A DNA stretch of 64,000 nt, taken from Burkholderia sp. BCC1644 (lineage in GTDB: Bacteria > Pseudomonadota > Gammaproteobacteria > Burkholderiales > Burkholderiaceae). The first letter of the stretch is position 1. The number at the start of each line of letters is the position of its first letter. This document shows, one piece after another, positions 49,507 through 58,133 of this stretch. The translations under genes were made by a program, and so were the position numbers. Where the stretch lies: positions 62,001-126,000 of the forward strand of contig NZ_CADFEI010000001.1 of assembly GCF_902833225.1 (NCBI RefSeq), read 5' to 3'. The notes under the pieces were generated by a model that had not been told where the DNA came from, searched no databases, and saw only the letters and a program-made list of their open reading frames with translations.

Positions 49507-50148
49507 GTGCAACTGCATAGCTTCTTCAACAGTTCGACATCCTACCGGGTGCGTATCGCGCTCGCGCTGAAAGGGCTGCCGTACGACACGCTGCCCGTGA
49601 ACATCCGCACCGGCGAGCATCGCGACGCCGCTTACGTCGCGCAGGTGAACCCGTCGGCGGCGGTGCCGGCGCTGGTCGACGGCGATTTCCGTCTCGGCCA
49701 GTCGCTCGCGATCCTCGATTACCTCGACCAGATTCATCCGGAACCGCGGCTGATTCCGCTCGAGCCGCGCCGTCGGGCGCGCGTACTGGAACTGGCCGCG
49801 TTGGTCGCGTGCGACATCCATCCGGTCAACAACCTGCGCGTGCTGCGCTATCTCGACAGCGAGCTGAAGGTCACGCCGCAGCAGAAGACCGCGTGGTACC
49901 GGCACTGGATCGCGGAAGGGATGGCCGGCGTCGAGCGGCTGCTCGCCCGTGCGGACGCGGGCCCGTGGTGCTTCGGCGACACGCCGACGCTCGCCGACGT
50001 GTGCCTCGTGCCGCAGGTCGCGAACGCGTTGCGGATGGGGTGTGACCTGAGCGCGTATCCGCGCAGCCTCGCGGTGGCCGAACACGCACGGCACGAGCCG
50101 GCTTTCGAGACCGCGCAACCGCATCGGCAACCGGATTACGTCGCGTAA
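49507..50148 (+). CDS. Maleylpyruvate/maleylacetoacetate isomerase
   Basis: A 213-residue zeta-class glutathione transferase that turns maleylpyruvate into fumarylpyruvate using glutathione. The active-site motif NSSTSYRVRIALALKG (the SSxS of MaiA/NagL), PSAAVPALVDGD and the C-terminal all-alpha half (DTPTLADVCLVPQV) are intact. GTG start with AAAGG ahead. Position between the fumarylpyruvate hydrolase and the 3-hydroxybenzoate hydroxylase favours a maleylpyruvate substrate over tyrosine breakdown. Confidence 0.94.
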   Translation: MQLHSFFNSSTSYRVRIALALKGLPYDTLPVNIRTGEHRDAAYVAQVNPSAAVPALVDGDFRLGQSLAILDYLDQIHPEPRLIPLEPRRRARVLELAALVACDIHPVNNLRVLRYLDSELKVTPQQKTAWYRHWIAEGMAGVERLLARADAGPWCFGDTPTLADVCLVPQVANALRMGCDLSAYPRSLAVAEHARHEPAFETAQPHRQPDYVA

Positions 50149-50169
50149 CACGAAGCAGGAGACAGAGAG

Positions 50170-51378
50170 ATGAGCGAGACACACAACAACGGCCGACGCG
50201 TACTCGTGATCGGCGGCGGTATCGGCGGGCTCGCGGCGGCGCTGGCGCTCGCGCGCCAGGGCATCCGCGTGAAGCTGCTCGAACAGGCCGAGCAGATCGG
50301 CGAGATCGGTGCGGGAATCCAGCTCGCGGCGAACGCATTCAACGCGCTCGACGCGCTGGGTGTCGGCGAGGCGGCACGCGGCCGCGCAGTATTCACCGAC
50401 TGGCTGCAACTGATGGATGCGATCGATGCGCGTGCGGTTGCGCGCATCGATACGGGTGCCGCGTACCGCGAGCGCTTCGGCAATCCGTATGCGGTGATCC
50501 ATCGCGCGGACATCCATCTTTCGATCTACGAGGCGGTCAAGGATCATCCGCTGATCGAGTTCCGGACGAGCACGCAGGTGTGCGGTTTCGAGCAGGACGG
50601 CAACGGCGTAACCGTGATCGACCAGCATGGCGAACGCTATCGCGCCGATGCGGTGATCGGCTGCGACGGCGTGAAGTCCGCGATCCGTCACGCGCTGATC
50701 GGCGATGCGCATCGCGTGACAGGCCACGTCGTGTATCGCGCGGTGGTCGACGTCGACAACATGCCGAAGGATCTGCAGATCAATGCGCCCGTCGTGTGGG
50801 CCGGCCCGCATTGCCATCTCGTTCACTATCCGCTGCGCGGCGGGCGGCAGTACAACCTCGTCGTCACGTTCCACAGCCGCGAGCAGGAGACGTGGGGCGT
50901 GCGCGAGGGCAGCAAGGAAGAAGTGCTGTCGTACTTCGACGGCATTCATCCGCTGCCGAAGCAGATGCTCGACCGGCCGACGTCGTGGAAGCGCTGGGCG
51001 ACCGCCGACCGCGATCCGGTCGAACGCTGGAGCGCGGGTCGTGCGACGGTGCTCGGCGACGCCGCGCATCCGATGACGCAATACATCGCGCAGGGCGCAT
51101 GCCAGGCGCTCGAGGACGCGGTGACGCTCGGCGCTGCCGTCGCACAGGCCGACGGCGATTTCGAGGCCGCGTTCGCGCTCTACGAGCGCGTGCGGATTCC
51201 GCGTACTGCGCGGGTGCTGTATTCGGCGCGGGAAATGGGGCGGATCTATCACGCGAAAGGCGTCGAGCGGCAGGTGCGCAACGGGCTCTGGGTCGGCCGC
51301 ACGCAGGCGCAGTTCTACGACGCGCTCGACTGGCTGCACGGCTGGCGCGCGGAGGATTGCCTGAAGACGGTCGCATAA
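50170..51378 (+). CDS. 3-hydroxybenzoate 6-hydroxylase
   Basis: A 402-residue FAD monooxygenase: GGGIGGLAAALALARQG (FAD/NAD fold), a central DG-type motif VIGCDGVKSAIR and the second FAD motif TVLGDAAHPMTQYIAQGACQ. Sequence and context match 3-hydroxybenzoate 6-hydroxylase, which makes gentisate from 3-hydroxybenzoate with NADH and O2; salicylate hydroxylase is a related alternative but is less consistent with a gentisate operon. Good ribosome site AGGAGA. It follows the isomerase by 21 bases. Confidence 0.93.
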   Translation: MSETHNNGRRVLVIGGGIGGLAAALALARQGIRVKLLEQAEQIGEIGAGIQLAANAFNALDALGVGEAARGRAVFTDWLQLMDAIDARAVARIDTGAAYRERFGNPYAVIHRADIHLSIYEAVKDHPLIEFRTSTQVCGFEQDGNGVTVIDQHGERYRADAVIGCDGVKSAIRHALIGDAHRVTGHVVYRAVVDVDNMPKDLQINAPVVWAGPHCHLVHYPLRGGRQYNLVVTFHSREQETWGVREGSKEEVLSYFDGIHPLPKQMLDRPTSWKRWATADRDPVERWSAGRATVLGDAAHPMTQYIAQGACQALEDAVTLGAAVAQADGDFEAAFALYERVRIPRTARVLYSAREMGRIYHAKGVERQVRNGLWVGRTQAQFYDALDWLHGWRAEDCLKTVA

Positions 51379-51459
51379 CGCATCCGTTCAGCCCGAATCC
51401 GGCGGCGCGCATTTCAACGACAGACGACGCGCGACCGCCTTCCTGGAGGAGACACCATC

Positions 51460-52821
51460 ATGGCCGATACGCTGTCCATCGACGTCAGCGAATGGATCGA
51501 CCGGCATTGCGTGGCGCCGTTTCAGGCCGCGATCGTCGTTCTGTGCTTTCTGATCGTCGCGATCGACGGGTTCGATACCGCATCGATCGGTTTCGTCGCA
51601 CCCGTCATCCGCGCGGAATGGGGCTTGTCACCGGTGCAGCTGGCGCCGGTGTTCGGCGCGGGGCTTGCCGGGCTGATGGCCGGCGCGCTCGTGTTCGGGC
51701 CGTTCGGCGACCGGTTCGGCCGCAAGCGCCTGCTGCTCGCGTGCGTGGCGTGCTTCGGCATCGCGAGCGCCGCGTCGGCGAGCGCGGGCGGCCCGACCGC
51801 GCTGATCGTGTGGCGCTTCGTGACCGGGCTCGGGCTCGGCGGCGCGATGCCGAACGCGATCACGCTGACGTCCGAGTACTGTCCGGCGCGCCGCCGCTCG
51901 CTGCTGGTGACGACGATGTTCTGCGGCTTCACGATCGGTTCCGCGCTCGGCGGGCTCGCCGCCGCGTCGCTGATCGAGCATCACGGCTGGCGCTCGGTGC
52001 TCGTGGTCGGCGGCGCCGCGCCGCTGCTGCTCCTGCCGGTGCTCGCGTGGCGGCTGCCGGAATCGGTGCGCTATCTCGTCAGCCGGAACGCGCCTTCCGC
52101 GCGGATCGCGGCGATGCTCGGCCGCATTGCACCGGATCCGCACCTCGCGCACGCGTCGTTCGTCGCGCAGGGCGGCAAACCGGCCGGGTCGCCGCTCGGC
52201 CGGCTGTTCGATGCCGACCTGCTGCGCGGCACGCTGCTGCTGTGGCTGACGTTCTTCATGAGCCTGCTCGTCATCTACCTGCTGTCGAGCTGGCTGCCGA
52301 CGCTGTTGCGCACGACCGGCGCGACGCTGCAGACGGCCGCGCGCGTGACCGCGATGTTCCAGGTCGGCGGCACGCTCGGCGCGATTGTCCTCGGCTGGCT
52401 GATGGACCGCTTCGACCCGCATCGCGTACTGGCCTGCAGCTACGCGGCGGCCGGCATCTTCGTCGCGGCGATCGGCGTGTTGGCCACGTCGCCGTGGGGC
52501 GCCGCGCTTGCCGTGTTCGCGGCCGGTTTCTGCGTATCGGGTTCGCAGGTTGGCGCGAATGCGCTGTCGGCCGCGTTCTATCCGACCGCATGCCGGACCA
52601 CGGGCGTGAGTTGGGCGAACGGGATCGGCCGTGGCGGTTCGGTCGTCGGATCGATGGCAGGCGGCGCGATGCTGGCGATGGGCGTGCCGCTGTCGACCGC
52701 GTTTGCCGTCGTGGCGGCGCCATGCGTGATTGCGGCGATCGCGGTGCTGGTGCTCGGCATGGTGCGCGCCGAAGCGGCGCGGGTGTCGGGCGTCGACGGG
52801 GTTGCGGGCGAGCAGGCCTGA
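51460..52821 (+). CDS. Aromatic acid:H+ symporter (AAHS family)
   Basis: A 453-residue, 12-helix MFS transporter of the aromatic-acid symporter group (PcaK/BenK/MhbT). The conserved Asp motif in helix 1 (IVAIDGFDTASIGFVAP), the loop motif GDRFGRKRLLL and WLMDRFDPHRVLA between helices 8 and 9 are present. Last gene of the gentisate operon, so it should import 3-hydroxybenzoate or gentisate. Strong ribosome site GGAGGAGA before the ATG. Confidence 0.94.
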   Translation: MADTLSIDVSEWIDRHCVAPFQAAIVVLCFLIVAIDGFDTASIGFVAPVIRAEWGLSPVQLAPVFGAGLAGLMAGALVFGPFGDRFGRKRLLLACVACFGIASAASASAGGPTALIVWRFVTGLGLGGAMPNAITLTSEYCPARRRSLLVTTMFCGFTIGSALGGLAAASLIEHHGWRSVLVVGGAAPLLLLPVLAWRLPESVRYLVSRNAPSARIAAMLGRIAPDPHLAHASFVAQGGKPAGSPLGRLFDADLLRGTLLLWLTFFMSLLVIYLLSSWLPTLLRTTGATLQTAARVTAMFQVGGTLGAIVLGWLMDRFDPHRVLACSYAAAGIFVAAIGVLATSPWGAALAVFAAGFCVSGSQVGANALSAAFYPTACRTTGVSWANGIGRGGSVVGSMAGGAMLAMGVPLSTAFAVVAAPCVIAAIAVLVLGMVRAEAARVSGVDGVAGEQA

Positions 52822-52869
52822 GCGAAGGCGGGCGGCAAGGGCGTCGGTGCGCGCGCGACGGGATGCAAC

Positions 52870-52889
52870 ATTATATTCATTGATATAAT
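52870..52889. promoter_or_regulatory. ArsR/BigR-type operator
   Basis: ATTATAT-TCATTG-ATATAAT: perfect 7-bp arms, six-base centre, in a strongly AT-rich patch 30 bases before the arsR gene. It overlaps the probable -10 element, as expected for an autorepressed ArsR regulator. Confidence 0.75.
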
Positions 52890-52918
52890 ATTGTTTCTTT
52901 AATCGAAGCCATGCCCTG

Positions 52919-53269
52919 ATGAACGACGCTCTTCCCGCCGGGCTACCCGAGCCCGATCAGATGCGCGCCGCCGTCGAATCGGCTTGCGCGCTCCTCAAGG
53001 TGTTGTCGAATCCCGACCGGCTGCTGCTGCTGTGCGAACTGTCGCAGGGCGAGCGCTGCGTCAGCGATCTCGAAACACGGCTGGACATCCGCCAGCCGAC
53101 ACTGTCGCAGCAGCTCGGCGTGTTGCGGGACAACGCGCTGGTCCGCACGCGTCGCGACGGCAAGAACATCCACTATTCGCTCGACAGCCCGGCCGCGATC
53201 GCGGTGATGGGTGTGCTGTATGAACAGTTCTGCGGCCCGGCCGCGAAGGGGAAGCGCGATGCAGCTTGA
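52919..53269 (+). CDS. bigR: ArsR family regulator, BigR/persulfide-sensor type
   Basis: A 116-residue winged-helix repressor. HTH text is CVSDLETRLDIRQPTLSQQL then GVLRDNALVRTRRDGKNIHY. Cys47 (GERCVSD) and Cys105 (YEQFCGP) occupy the positions of the cysteine pair of BigR/SqrR/YgaV sensors that respond to sulfane sulfur through a di- or tetrasulfide bridge. It overlaps the YeeE-like gene by 11 bases, matching BigR operons for sulfide or thiosulfate handling. Start ATG 52919. The gene symbol is by similarity of motifs and context. Confidence 0.85.
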   Translation: MNDALPAGLPEPDQMRAAVESACALLKVLSNPDRLLLLCELSQGERCVSDLETRLDIRQPTLSQQLGVLRDNALVRTRRDGKNIHYSLDSPAAIAVMGVLYEQFCGPAAKGKRDAA

Positions 53270-53693
53270 TGCGCTTCATTTCACGCCGTGGCTGTCGCTG
53301 GCCGGCGGCGTGCTGATCGGGCTCGCGGCCGCGTGGCTCGTCGCGTTCAACGGCCGGATTGCCGGCATCAGCGGCATCGTCGGCGGGCTGTTGACGGCAG
53401 GGGCGGGCGAGCGCGACTGGCGCATCGCGTTCGTCGGCGGAATGATCGCTGCGCCGGTCGTGATGCGCGTCGCCGGAACCGGTCTGACGCCGCAGGTCGA
53501 CGCGAGCTGGCTCGAATTGCTGGCGGCCGGCCTGCTGGTCGGGATCGGCACGCGGTACGCGGGCGGCTGCACAAGCGGCCACGGCGTGTGCGGGATGTCG
53601 CGCGGTGCGCTGCGTTCGGTGGTCGCGACGGCGACCTTCATGGTCGCGGGCTTCGTGACCGTCTTCGTCCGGTTGCACGTGCTGGGAGGCTGA
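53259..53693 (+). CDS. YeeE/YedE-type sulfur transporter half, first subunit
   Basis: A 144-residue membrane protein with about four helices, starting MQLDALHFTPWLSLAGGVL. It bears the signature GGCTSGHGVCGMSRGALRS, in which the Cys is thought to relay thiosulfate or polysulfide sulfur in the YeeE/YedE (TsuA) family. Full-length TsuA is about twice this size; here the transporter is split with the next gene. Inferred role: import or export of reduced sulfur under control of the BigR-type regulator. ATG at 53259 lies inside the end of arsR. Confidence 0.9.
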   Translation: MQLDALHFTPWLSLAGGVLIGLAAAWLVAFNGRIAGISGIVGGLLTAGAGERDWRIAFVGGMIAAPVVMRVAGTGLTPQVDASWLELLAAGLLVGIGTRYAGGCTSGHGVCGMSRGALRSVVATATFMVAGFVTVFVRLHVLGG

Positions 53694-53694
53694 C

Positions 53695-54117
53695 ATGCAG
53701 GCAGGATTCGCGTTTCTGGCCGGGCTGCTGTTCGGCGTCGGCCTCATCGTGTCCGGCATGGCCGATCCGCAGAAGGTGCTCGGCTTTCTCGACCTGGCCG
53801 GCCGCTGGGATCCGTCGCTCGCATTCGTGATGGCCGGCGCGACGGGCGTGGCCGCGTTCGCGTTCGCGTGGGCGAAGCGCCGGACGCGGTCGTGGCTCGG
53901 CCTGCCGATCCGGTTGCCGGCGTTGCGGGCGATCACCGTGCGCCTGGTCGCAGGCAGTGCGGTGTTCGGCATCGGCTGGGGGATTGCCGGGTTCTGTCCG
54001 GGGCCCGCGATCGTGTCGATCGGCTTCGGGTCGGTCAAGGGGATCGCGTTCGTCGTCGCGATGCTGGCCGGGATGGCGATTTTCGAATGGGTCGAGCGTC
54101 GCCGGAACGCGCCGTGA
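53695..54117 (+). CDS. YeeE/YedE-type sulfur transporter half, second subunit
   Basis: A 140-residue membrane protein (DUF6691-like), starting MQAGFAFLAGLLFGVGLIVS. It has GMADPQKVLGFLDLAGRWDP and FGIGWGIAGFCPGPAIVSIG, with the Cys-Pro-Gly motif of the second half of YeeE/YedE transporters. Only one base separates it from the first half, so both are made together and likely assemble into one unit. In other bacteria the pair accompanies sulfur dioxygenase or sulfide:quinone reductase genes; none is seen here. Confidence 0.9.
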   Translation: MQAGFAFLAGLLFGVGLIVSGMADPQKVLGFLDLAGRWDPSLAFVMAGATGVAAFAFAWAKRRTRSWLGLPIRLPALRAITVRLVAGSAVFGIGWGIAGFCPGPAIVSIGFGSVKGIAFVVAMLAGMAIFEWVERRRNAP

Positions 54118-54246
54118 TGTGGCGGCCGCCGCATGCCCGGCAGGTTGCGGCGGTCGTAAGGATGCCCGGAGCCGAGCGCGTCCGTCAGCCGGCTGCGATG
54201 ATGGGCGGCCTGCCAGGCGCGTGTCGCGACGTGGCAAGTTGCGATA

Positions 54247-54597
54247 TCAGGAGTGCTCGCGCACGTGACGGCCACCGCGCACCCGCCCGGACAGCCGGCG
54301 CAGGATTCCACGCCACGCCGCGAGCAGACCTCGCCGGCTCGAAGGCTCCACGACCGTCGTACTGACCGCGCCAGCCCCGTCGGCCGACAACGCCACGTGG
54401 CCGGCCGTGTCGAACGTCAGACACTCGCCTTCGTCGAGCACGCGACGAATGTATTGCGGTGCATCGGGCAGCCAGTCGAGCCCGCCGTGACGCAACGTGA
54501 CCGCGAGCGCACCGTCCAGCACGATCACCTGGCAGCCCTTGTCGAACCACGCAAAGTGACTTTGCCCGGCGTCGAGCCGGATGTGTTGCGTCCGCAT
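54247..54597 (-). CDS. DUF2917 domain protein
   Basis: A 116-residue protein of the DUF2917 family, starting MRTQHIRLDAGQSHFAWFDK. The family text GCQVIVLDGALAVTLRHGGLDWL and LDEGECLTFDTAGHVALSA is a small cupin-like beta fold. The C terminus is Arg-rich. Function unknown. It is divergent from the MocR-type regulator, 200 bases away, an arrangement that suggests control by that regulator. Confidence 0.88.
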   Translation of the reverse strand: MRTQHIRLDAGQSHFAWFDKGCQVIVLDGALAVTLRHGGLDWLPDAPQYIRRVLDEGECLTFDTAGHVALSADGAGAVSTTVVEPSSRRGLLAAWRGILRRLSGRVRGGRHVREHS

Positions 54598-54799
54598 GGC
54601 GATTCCTTTTCCCGGTTGCGCGGCCTCGCGATGGCGAGGCGATTACGTGCAGTCAGGTTAGGGAAACAGGTGCGGGCACGACAGATTCAGGGGACGGGAA
54701 TCTGTTGCGATGCAGGCGACGATTTCGGATTGCTGTATCGGTGGGTTTTCCCCGGATCTGTATCTGGCGTGCGCTGGGCCGCGCGGGCACGATCGTCCG

Positions 54800-56284
54800 A
54801 TGACGCCTTTCATCGACGGACCCCGCACGCCATTGCCGCTGGACGGCGAGCCGCTTTACGAGCGGCTCGCCGAGCATTACCGCCGCATCATCGCGGCCGG
54901 CACGCTGTCGCCCGGCGACCGGATGCCGTCGGTGCGTGCGTTCATGGCGCAGCACGGTGTGAGCCTGTCGACCGCAACGCAGACGTTCCGGCGGCTCGAG
55001 GATACGGGCTGGTGCGAGGCGAAGCCGCGTTCGGGCTACTTCGTGCGGCGCCGTGCGGCGGCCGCGCTCGCCACGCTGCCGGAAAGCGACGGGCCGCCGT
55101 TGCGCGTCGAGCCGCCGTTCGCGGGCCTGCATGAACGCGTGTCGCGCGTGATCGATCGCGCGAACGCAGTGATTGACGCGTTGAATCTCGGCGGCGCGTC
55201 TGCACTCGCCACGCTGTACCCGGCCGAGCGCCTGCAGGCGCTGGCGATCCGGCTGCTGCGGCGCAAGCCCACTTTGCTGACCGATGCGGGGCCTGTCGGC
55301 GGTTCGCCTGAATTCCGGCAGACGATGGCCAAACGCGCGCTGTCATATGGCGTGACGGTGACGCCGGACGACGTGATGTCGACGAGCGGCGGCGTCGATG
55401 CCGTGAATCTCGCATTGCGCGCGGTGGCGCGCCCCGGCGACACGATCGCGATCGAATCGCCGGCTTTCTTCGGCCTGATCCAGTTGCTCGAAAGCCTTGG
55501 CCTGCGTGCGCTCGAAATCCCGGCGAGCCCGACGACCGGGCTATCGATCGAGGCGCTCGAAGTGGCGCTGACCGCGTATCCGGACATTCGGGCCGTGGTC
55601 GTCGTGCCGAACCTGCAGAACCCGCTCGGCTGCGTGATGCCCGACGATCGCAAGGCCGCGCTCGTCGCGCTGTGCTCGCGCCACGGCGTGGCCGTGATCG
55701 AGGACGAGCCGTATCGCGAGCTCGTCGAAGGGCCGCTGACGGTCAAGCCGGTCAAGGCGTGGGACCGCGACGGCACGGTGATCTACTGTCCGTCGTTCAA
55801 CAAGGTGCTGGCTCCCGGAATGCGGCTCGGCTGGATGAGTGCGGGGCGCTGGCATGCGCGCGTGAGGATGCTGAAGTTCGCGCACAGCCGACACAACGCC
55901 GCGCTGTTGCAGGCCGTGGCGGCCGAATTCGTCGGCTCGGGTGCGTTCGACCGTCATCTGCATCGGTTTCGTGAGCAATTGCGCGTGCAGCGTGACGTGA
56001 CGATCGACGCGATCGCGCGACATTTCCCGGCCGGCACGCGGATGAACCAGCCATCGGGCGGAATGCTGCTGTGGATCGCGTTGCCGGATGGCGTGCGCTC
56101 CGAAGCGCTGTTCGATGCCGCGCTGGCGCAGCGGATCAGGATCGCGCCCGGTTCGATCTTCTCGAATACCGACCGCTTCGACGGCTATATCCGGCTGGCC
56201 TGCACGCGCGTGTTCGATGCGGCGCACGAAGCGGCGTTCGAAACGCTCGGCCGCCTCGTACGGGAAGCCACGGCGGCAGCGTAA
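54800..56284 (+). CDS. MocR/PdxR-type GntR regulator with aminotransferase domain
   Basis: A 494-residue fusion: a GntR winged helix at residues about 15-85 (PLYERLAEHYRRIIAAGTLS, PGDRMPSVRAFMAQHGVSLS) and a fold type I aminotransferase domain at about 110-490, with PNLQNPLGCVMPDDR, the Asp of VIEDEPYRELVEG and PLP lysine in YCPSFNKVLAPGMRLGW. Such proteins use PLP-bound ligands as signals. ATG at 54800 is chosen; 30 earlier codons to 54710 lack family likeness. Its likely target is the divergent DUF2917 gene or itself. Confidence 0.93.
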   Translation: MTPFIDGPRTPLPLDGEPLYERLAEHYRRIIAAGTLSPGDRMPSVRAFMAQHGVSLSTATQTFRRLEDTGWCEAKPRSGYFVRRRAAAALATLPESDGPPLRVEPPFAGLHERVSRVIDRANAVIDALNLGGASALATLYPAERLQALAIRLLRRKPTLLTDAGPVGGSPEFRQTMAKRALSYGVTVTPDDVMSTSGGVDAVNLALRAVARPGDTIAIESPAFFGLIQLLESLGLRALEIPASPTTGLSIEALEVALTAYPDIRAVVVVPNLQNPLGCVMPDDRKAALVALCSRHGVAVIEDEPYRELVEGPLTVKPVKAWDRDGTVIYCPSFNKVLAPGMRLGWMSAGRWHARVRMLKFAHSRHNAALLQAVAAEFVGSGAFDRHLHRFREQLRVQRDVTIDAIARHFPAGTRMNQPSGGMLLWIALPDGVRSEALFDAALAQRIRIAPGSIFSNTDRFDGYIRLACTRVFDAAHEAAFETLGRLVREATAAA

Positions 56285-56365
56285 GCGCAGCGGCAGCTGG
56301 CCGGACTGGCGAATACGCGAGCGCGCCGGCTTGCCCAGACGCCGCAGTGGCAAGCCGCCGCCATT

Positions 56366-56641
56366 TCATCGGCTGGCCGAGCACGTGGCGAGGTGCTGGC
56401 GGATCAGCGACAGGTAACGATCACCCACCGAGAAATCGCGTGCGGCGCGCGGCCGGTCGGCCTGGCGCAGCGTGGCCGGTGCGCTCATGCCCAGGTACCG
56501 GCATACGGCGGACGGGAAGGGCTTGCGCGTATGCCCGAGCTGGCGAGCCGCACGCTCGACGCGGGCATCGCCGACCTGGGCGCGAAGCCACGCCAGCACT
56601 TGGCGATCGGCTTCGTTGACGATACGGACCAGATGTTCCAT
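56366..56641 (-). CDS. Small unknown protein, probably SOS-regulated
   Basis: A 91-residue basic protein beginning MEHLVRIVNEADRQVLAWLR. It is predicted mostly helical, with Arg-rich text DARVERAARQLGHTRKPFPS that could contact nucleic acid or a partner, and no membrane segment. I do not recognise the family. Two LexA-like boxes lie 11-46 bases upstream, overlapping where its promoter should be, so induction by DNA damage is likely. It is not YebG-like by eye. ATG at 56641 follows GAGGTG. Confidence 0.7.
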   Translation of the reverse strand: MEHLVRIVNEADRQVLAWLRAQVGDARVERAARQLGHTRKPFPSAVCRYLGMSAPATLRQADRPRAARDFSVGDRYLSLIRQHLATCSASR

Positions 56642-56651
56642 CGCGCACCTC

Positions 56652-56687
56652 ACTGTTCATAAATACAGTACTGTAAATATAACCAGT
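56652..56687 (-). promoter_or_regulatory. Tandem LexA (SOS) boxes
   Basis: Box 1 (56652-56669) reads ACTGT-TCATAAAT-ACAGT, a perfect CTGT-N8-ACAG; box 2 (56670-56687) reads ACTGT-AAATATAA-CCAGT, one mismatch. The boxes abut, centres 18 bases apart, directly upstream of the small gene at 56366-56641. Confidence 0.8.
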
Positions 56688-56738
56688 GTTTGCGGCGACC
56701 GCAAGCGGGTGCGCGTGCGATTGGCCATCCGGCCAGGG

Positions 56739-58133
56739 TCAAGGCGCCGGCGCGGCGGTTCGCGTGATCCGGGCAGCGGGGGCAACGGGCGCCGCGGGCG
56801 CTGCGACCCCCGTATAGCGCGCGTCGGTCAGCGTGCCGAGGAACGCGACGATGTCGTCGATTTCCGCGTCGGTCAGCGCGGGCGGCGTACCGGGCCGGCG
56901 ATTCATCGGCGTCGAGTTGACGTTGATGTTGCCGCGGTAGGCGGCCGGCACGTCGTCGAACGTCTTCGCGCCGTGATACCAGAAGCCGGGATCGGTCGAG
57001 CGCGTGTTGTAGAACGCGACCGCGTCGCGCAGCGTCGAGAACACGCCGTTGTGCATGAACGTCTGCTTGAGCGCGACGTTGCGCAGCCCCGGCGTGCGCA
57101 GGTAGCCGCACCATTGCGTCGGCTCGGGCCAGCGCAGCCGACGCGCGGTGTCGCACAACCCGTTGTCGAAATGGCGCGGATCGCGGTTCGCCGGCAGCGC
57201 GCGGTTGCGCGGCACCGCGATCGCGTCGTAGCCGAAATCGGTGAACAGCGAGCGCTCCGGACGGCTCGATGTGTCCGACAGCGTATGGCAGGTCATGCAG
57301 TTGCCCTTGTCCGGATTCCGGAACAGCGCGAGGCCGCGCATCTCGGCCGGCGCCAGCGGCTTGCGTGTACGCAGGAACGCGTCGAAGCGCGACGTGAACG
57401 GCGCCATCTCGTCGCTTTGCAGATAGGCCTCGACGGCCGAACCCAGCGCGCGCACCAGTTGCTCCGGATCGCGCCGCACCGGCGCGCCGAAGCGCGCGGC
57501 GAGATCGGGCGCGAGTTCGGTCGCGTTGACCTTGCGCAGCAGTGCGGCCGGCGACCGGTTGTTCATCTCGTTCGGATCGAACAGCGGCCCGCGAATCTGC
57601 TCTGCGAGCGTATCCGCGCGGCCGTCGCTGAACAGACCGCCGAACGGCGACGGCGCCGGCGCGTCGTCGTCCTGGTAGAAATGGCGGCGAGGCACGTAGC
57701 GCACATAGAGCAGCGACGGTGCGTTGCGCTGGCTGAAGCGCCCGGGCCGGCTGCCCTCCGGCACGCCGGGGCCGGCGAGCGAGGCGGCCGACAACGTCGG
57801 CGCGAATGCGCGGCCCGGATCGTGGCAGCCCGCGCACGACATGCCGCGCGGCTCGGACAGCCGCGGGTCGAAGAAGATCCGGCGGCCGAGCGCGACGAGC
57901 GTCGGATCGGGCGCGAAGCGTGCGGTGGCCGCATCGATCTTGCCCGTCACTTGCGGCGTGCCGTTGCCGATCGAGTCGACGACGCGCGACGGCGGCGCAC
58001 CGGGGAGCAGCACCGTTTCGGCCGGCGCGGCGTGGGCCGCGAGCGTCACGCCGGCAAGCAGGGTGACGGCAAGCGTGTGCAGCGTTTGCCGGCCGCGCAA
58101 CCCGCGGCCGTCACATCGGACTTCTTCACTCAC
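56739..58133 (-). CDS. Di-haem cytochrome c peroxidase (MauG/CcpA family)
   Basis: A 464-residue exported protein with a hydrophobic signal (TLAVTLLAGVTLAAHAAPAE) and two haem-c sites, CAGCH at 100-104 and CMTCH at 279-283. FFDPRLSEPRGMSCAGCHDP and RTPGLRNVALKQTFMHNG are typical of bacterial di-haem peroxidases and their MauG-like relatives. Its larger size and pairing with a metallophosphoesterase suggest a function beyond simple peroxide removal. It starts with GTG at 58133, overlapping the stop of the upstream gene (GTGA), so the two products are made together in the periplasm. C terminus is Ala/Pro-rich. Confidence 0.92.
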   Translation of the reverse strand: MSEEVRCDGRGLRGRQTLHTLAVTLLAGVTLAAHAAPAETVLLPGAPPSRVVDSIGNGTPQVTGKIDAATARFAPDPTLVALGRRIFFDPRLSEPRGMSCAGCHDPGRAFAPTLSAASLAGPGVPEGSRPGRFSQRNAPSLLYVRYVPRRHFYQDDDAPAPSPFGGLFSDGRADTLAEQIRGPLFDPNEMNNRSPAALLRKVNATELAPDLAARFGAPVRRDPEQLVRALGSAVEAYLQSDEMAPFTSRFDAFLRTRKPLAPAEMRGLALFRNPDKGNCMTCHTLSDTSSRPERSLFTDFGYDAIAVPRNRALPANRDPRHFDNGLCDTARRLRWPEPTQWCGYLRTPGLRNVALKQTFMHNGVFSTLRDAVAFYNTRSTDPGFWYHGAKTFDDVPAAYRGNINVNSTPMNRRPGTPPALTDAEIDDIVAFLGTLTDARYTGVAAPAAPVAPAARITRTAAPAP

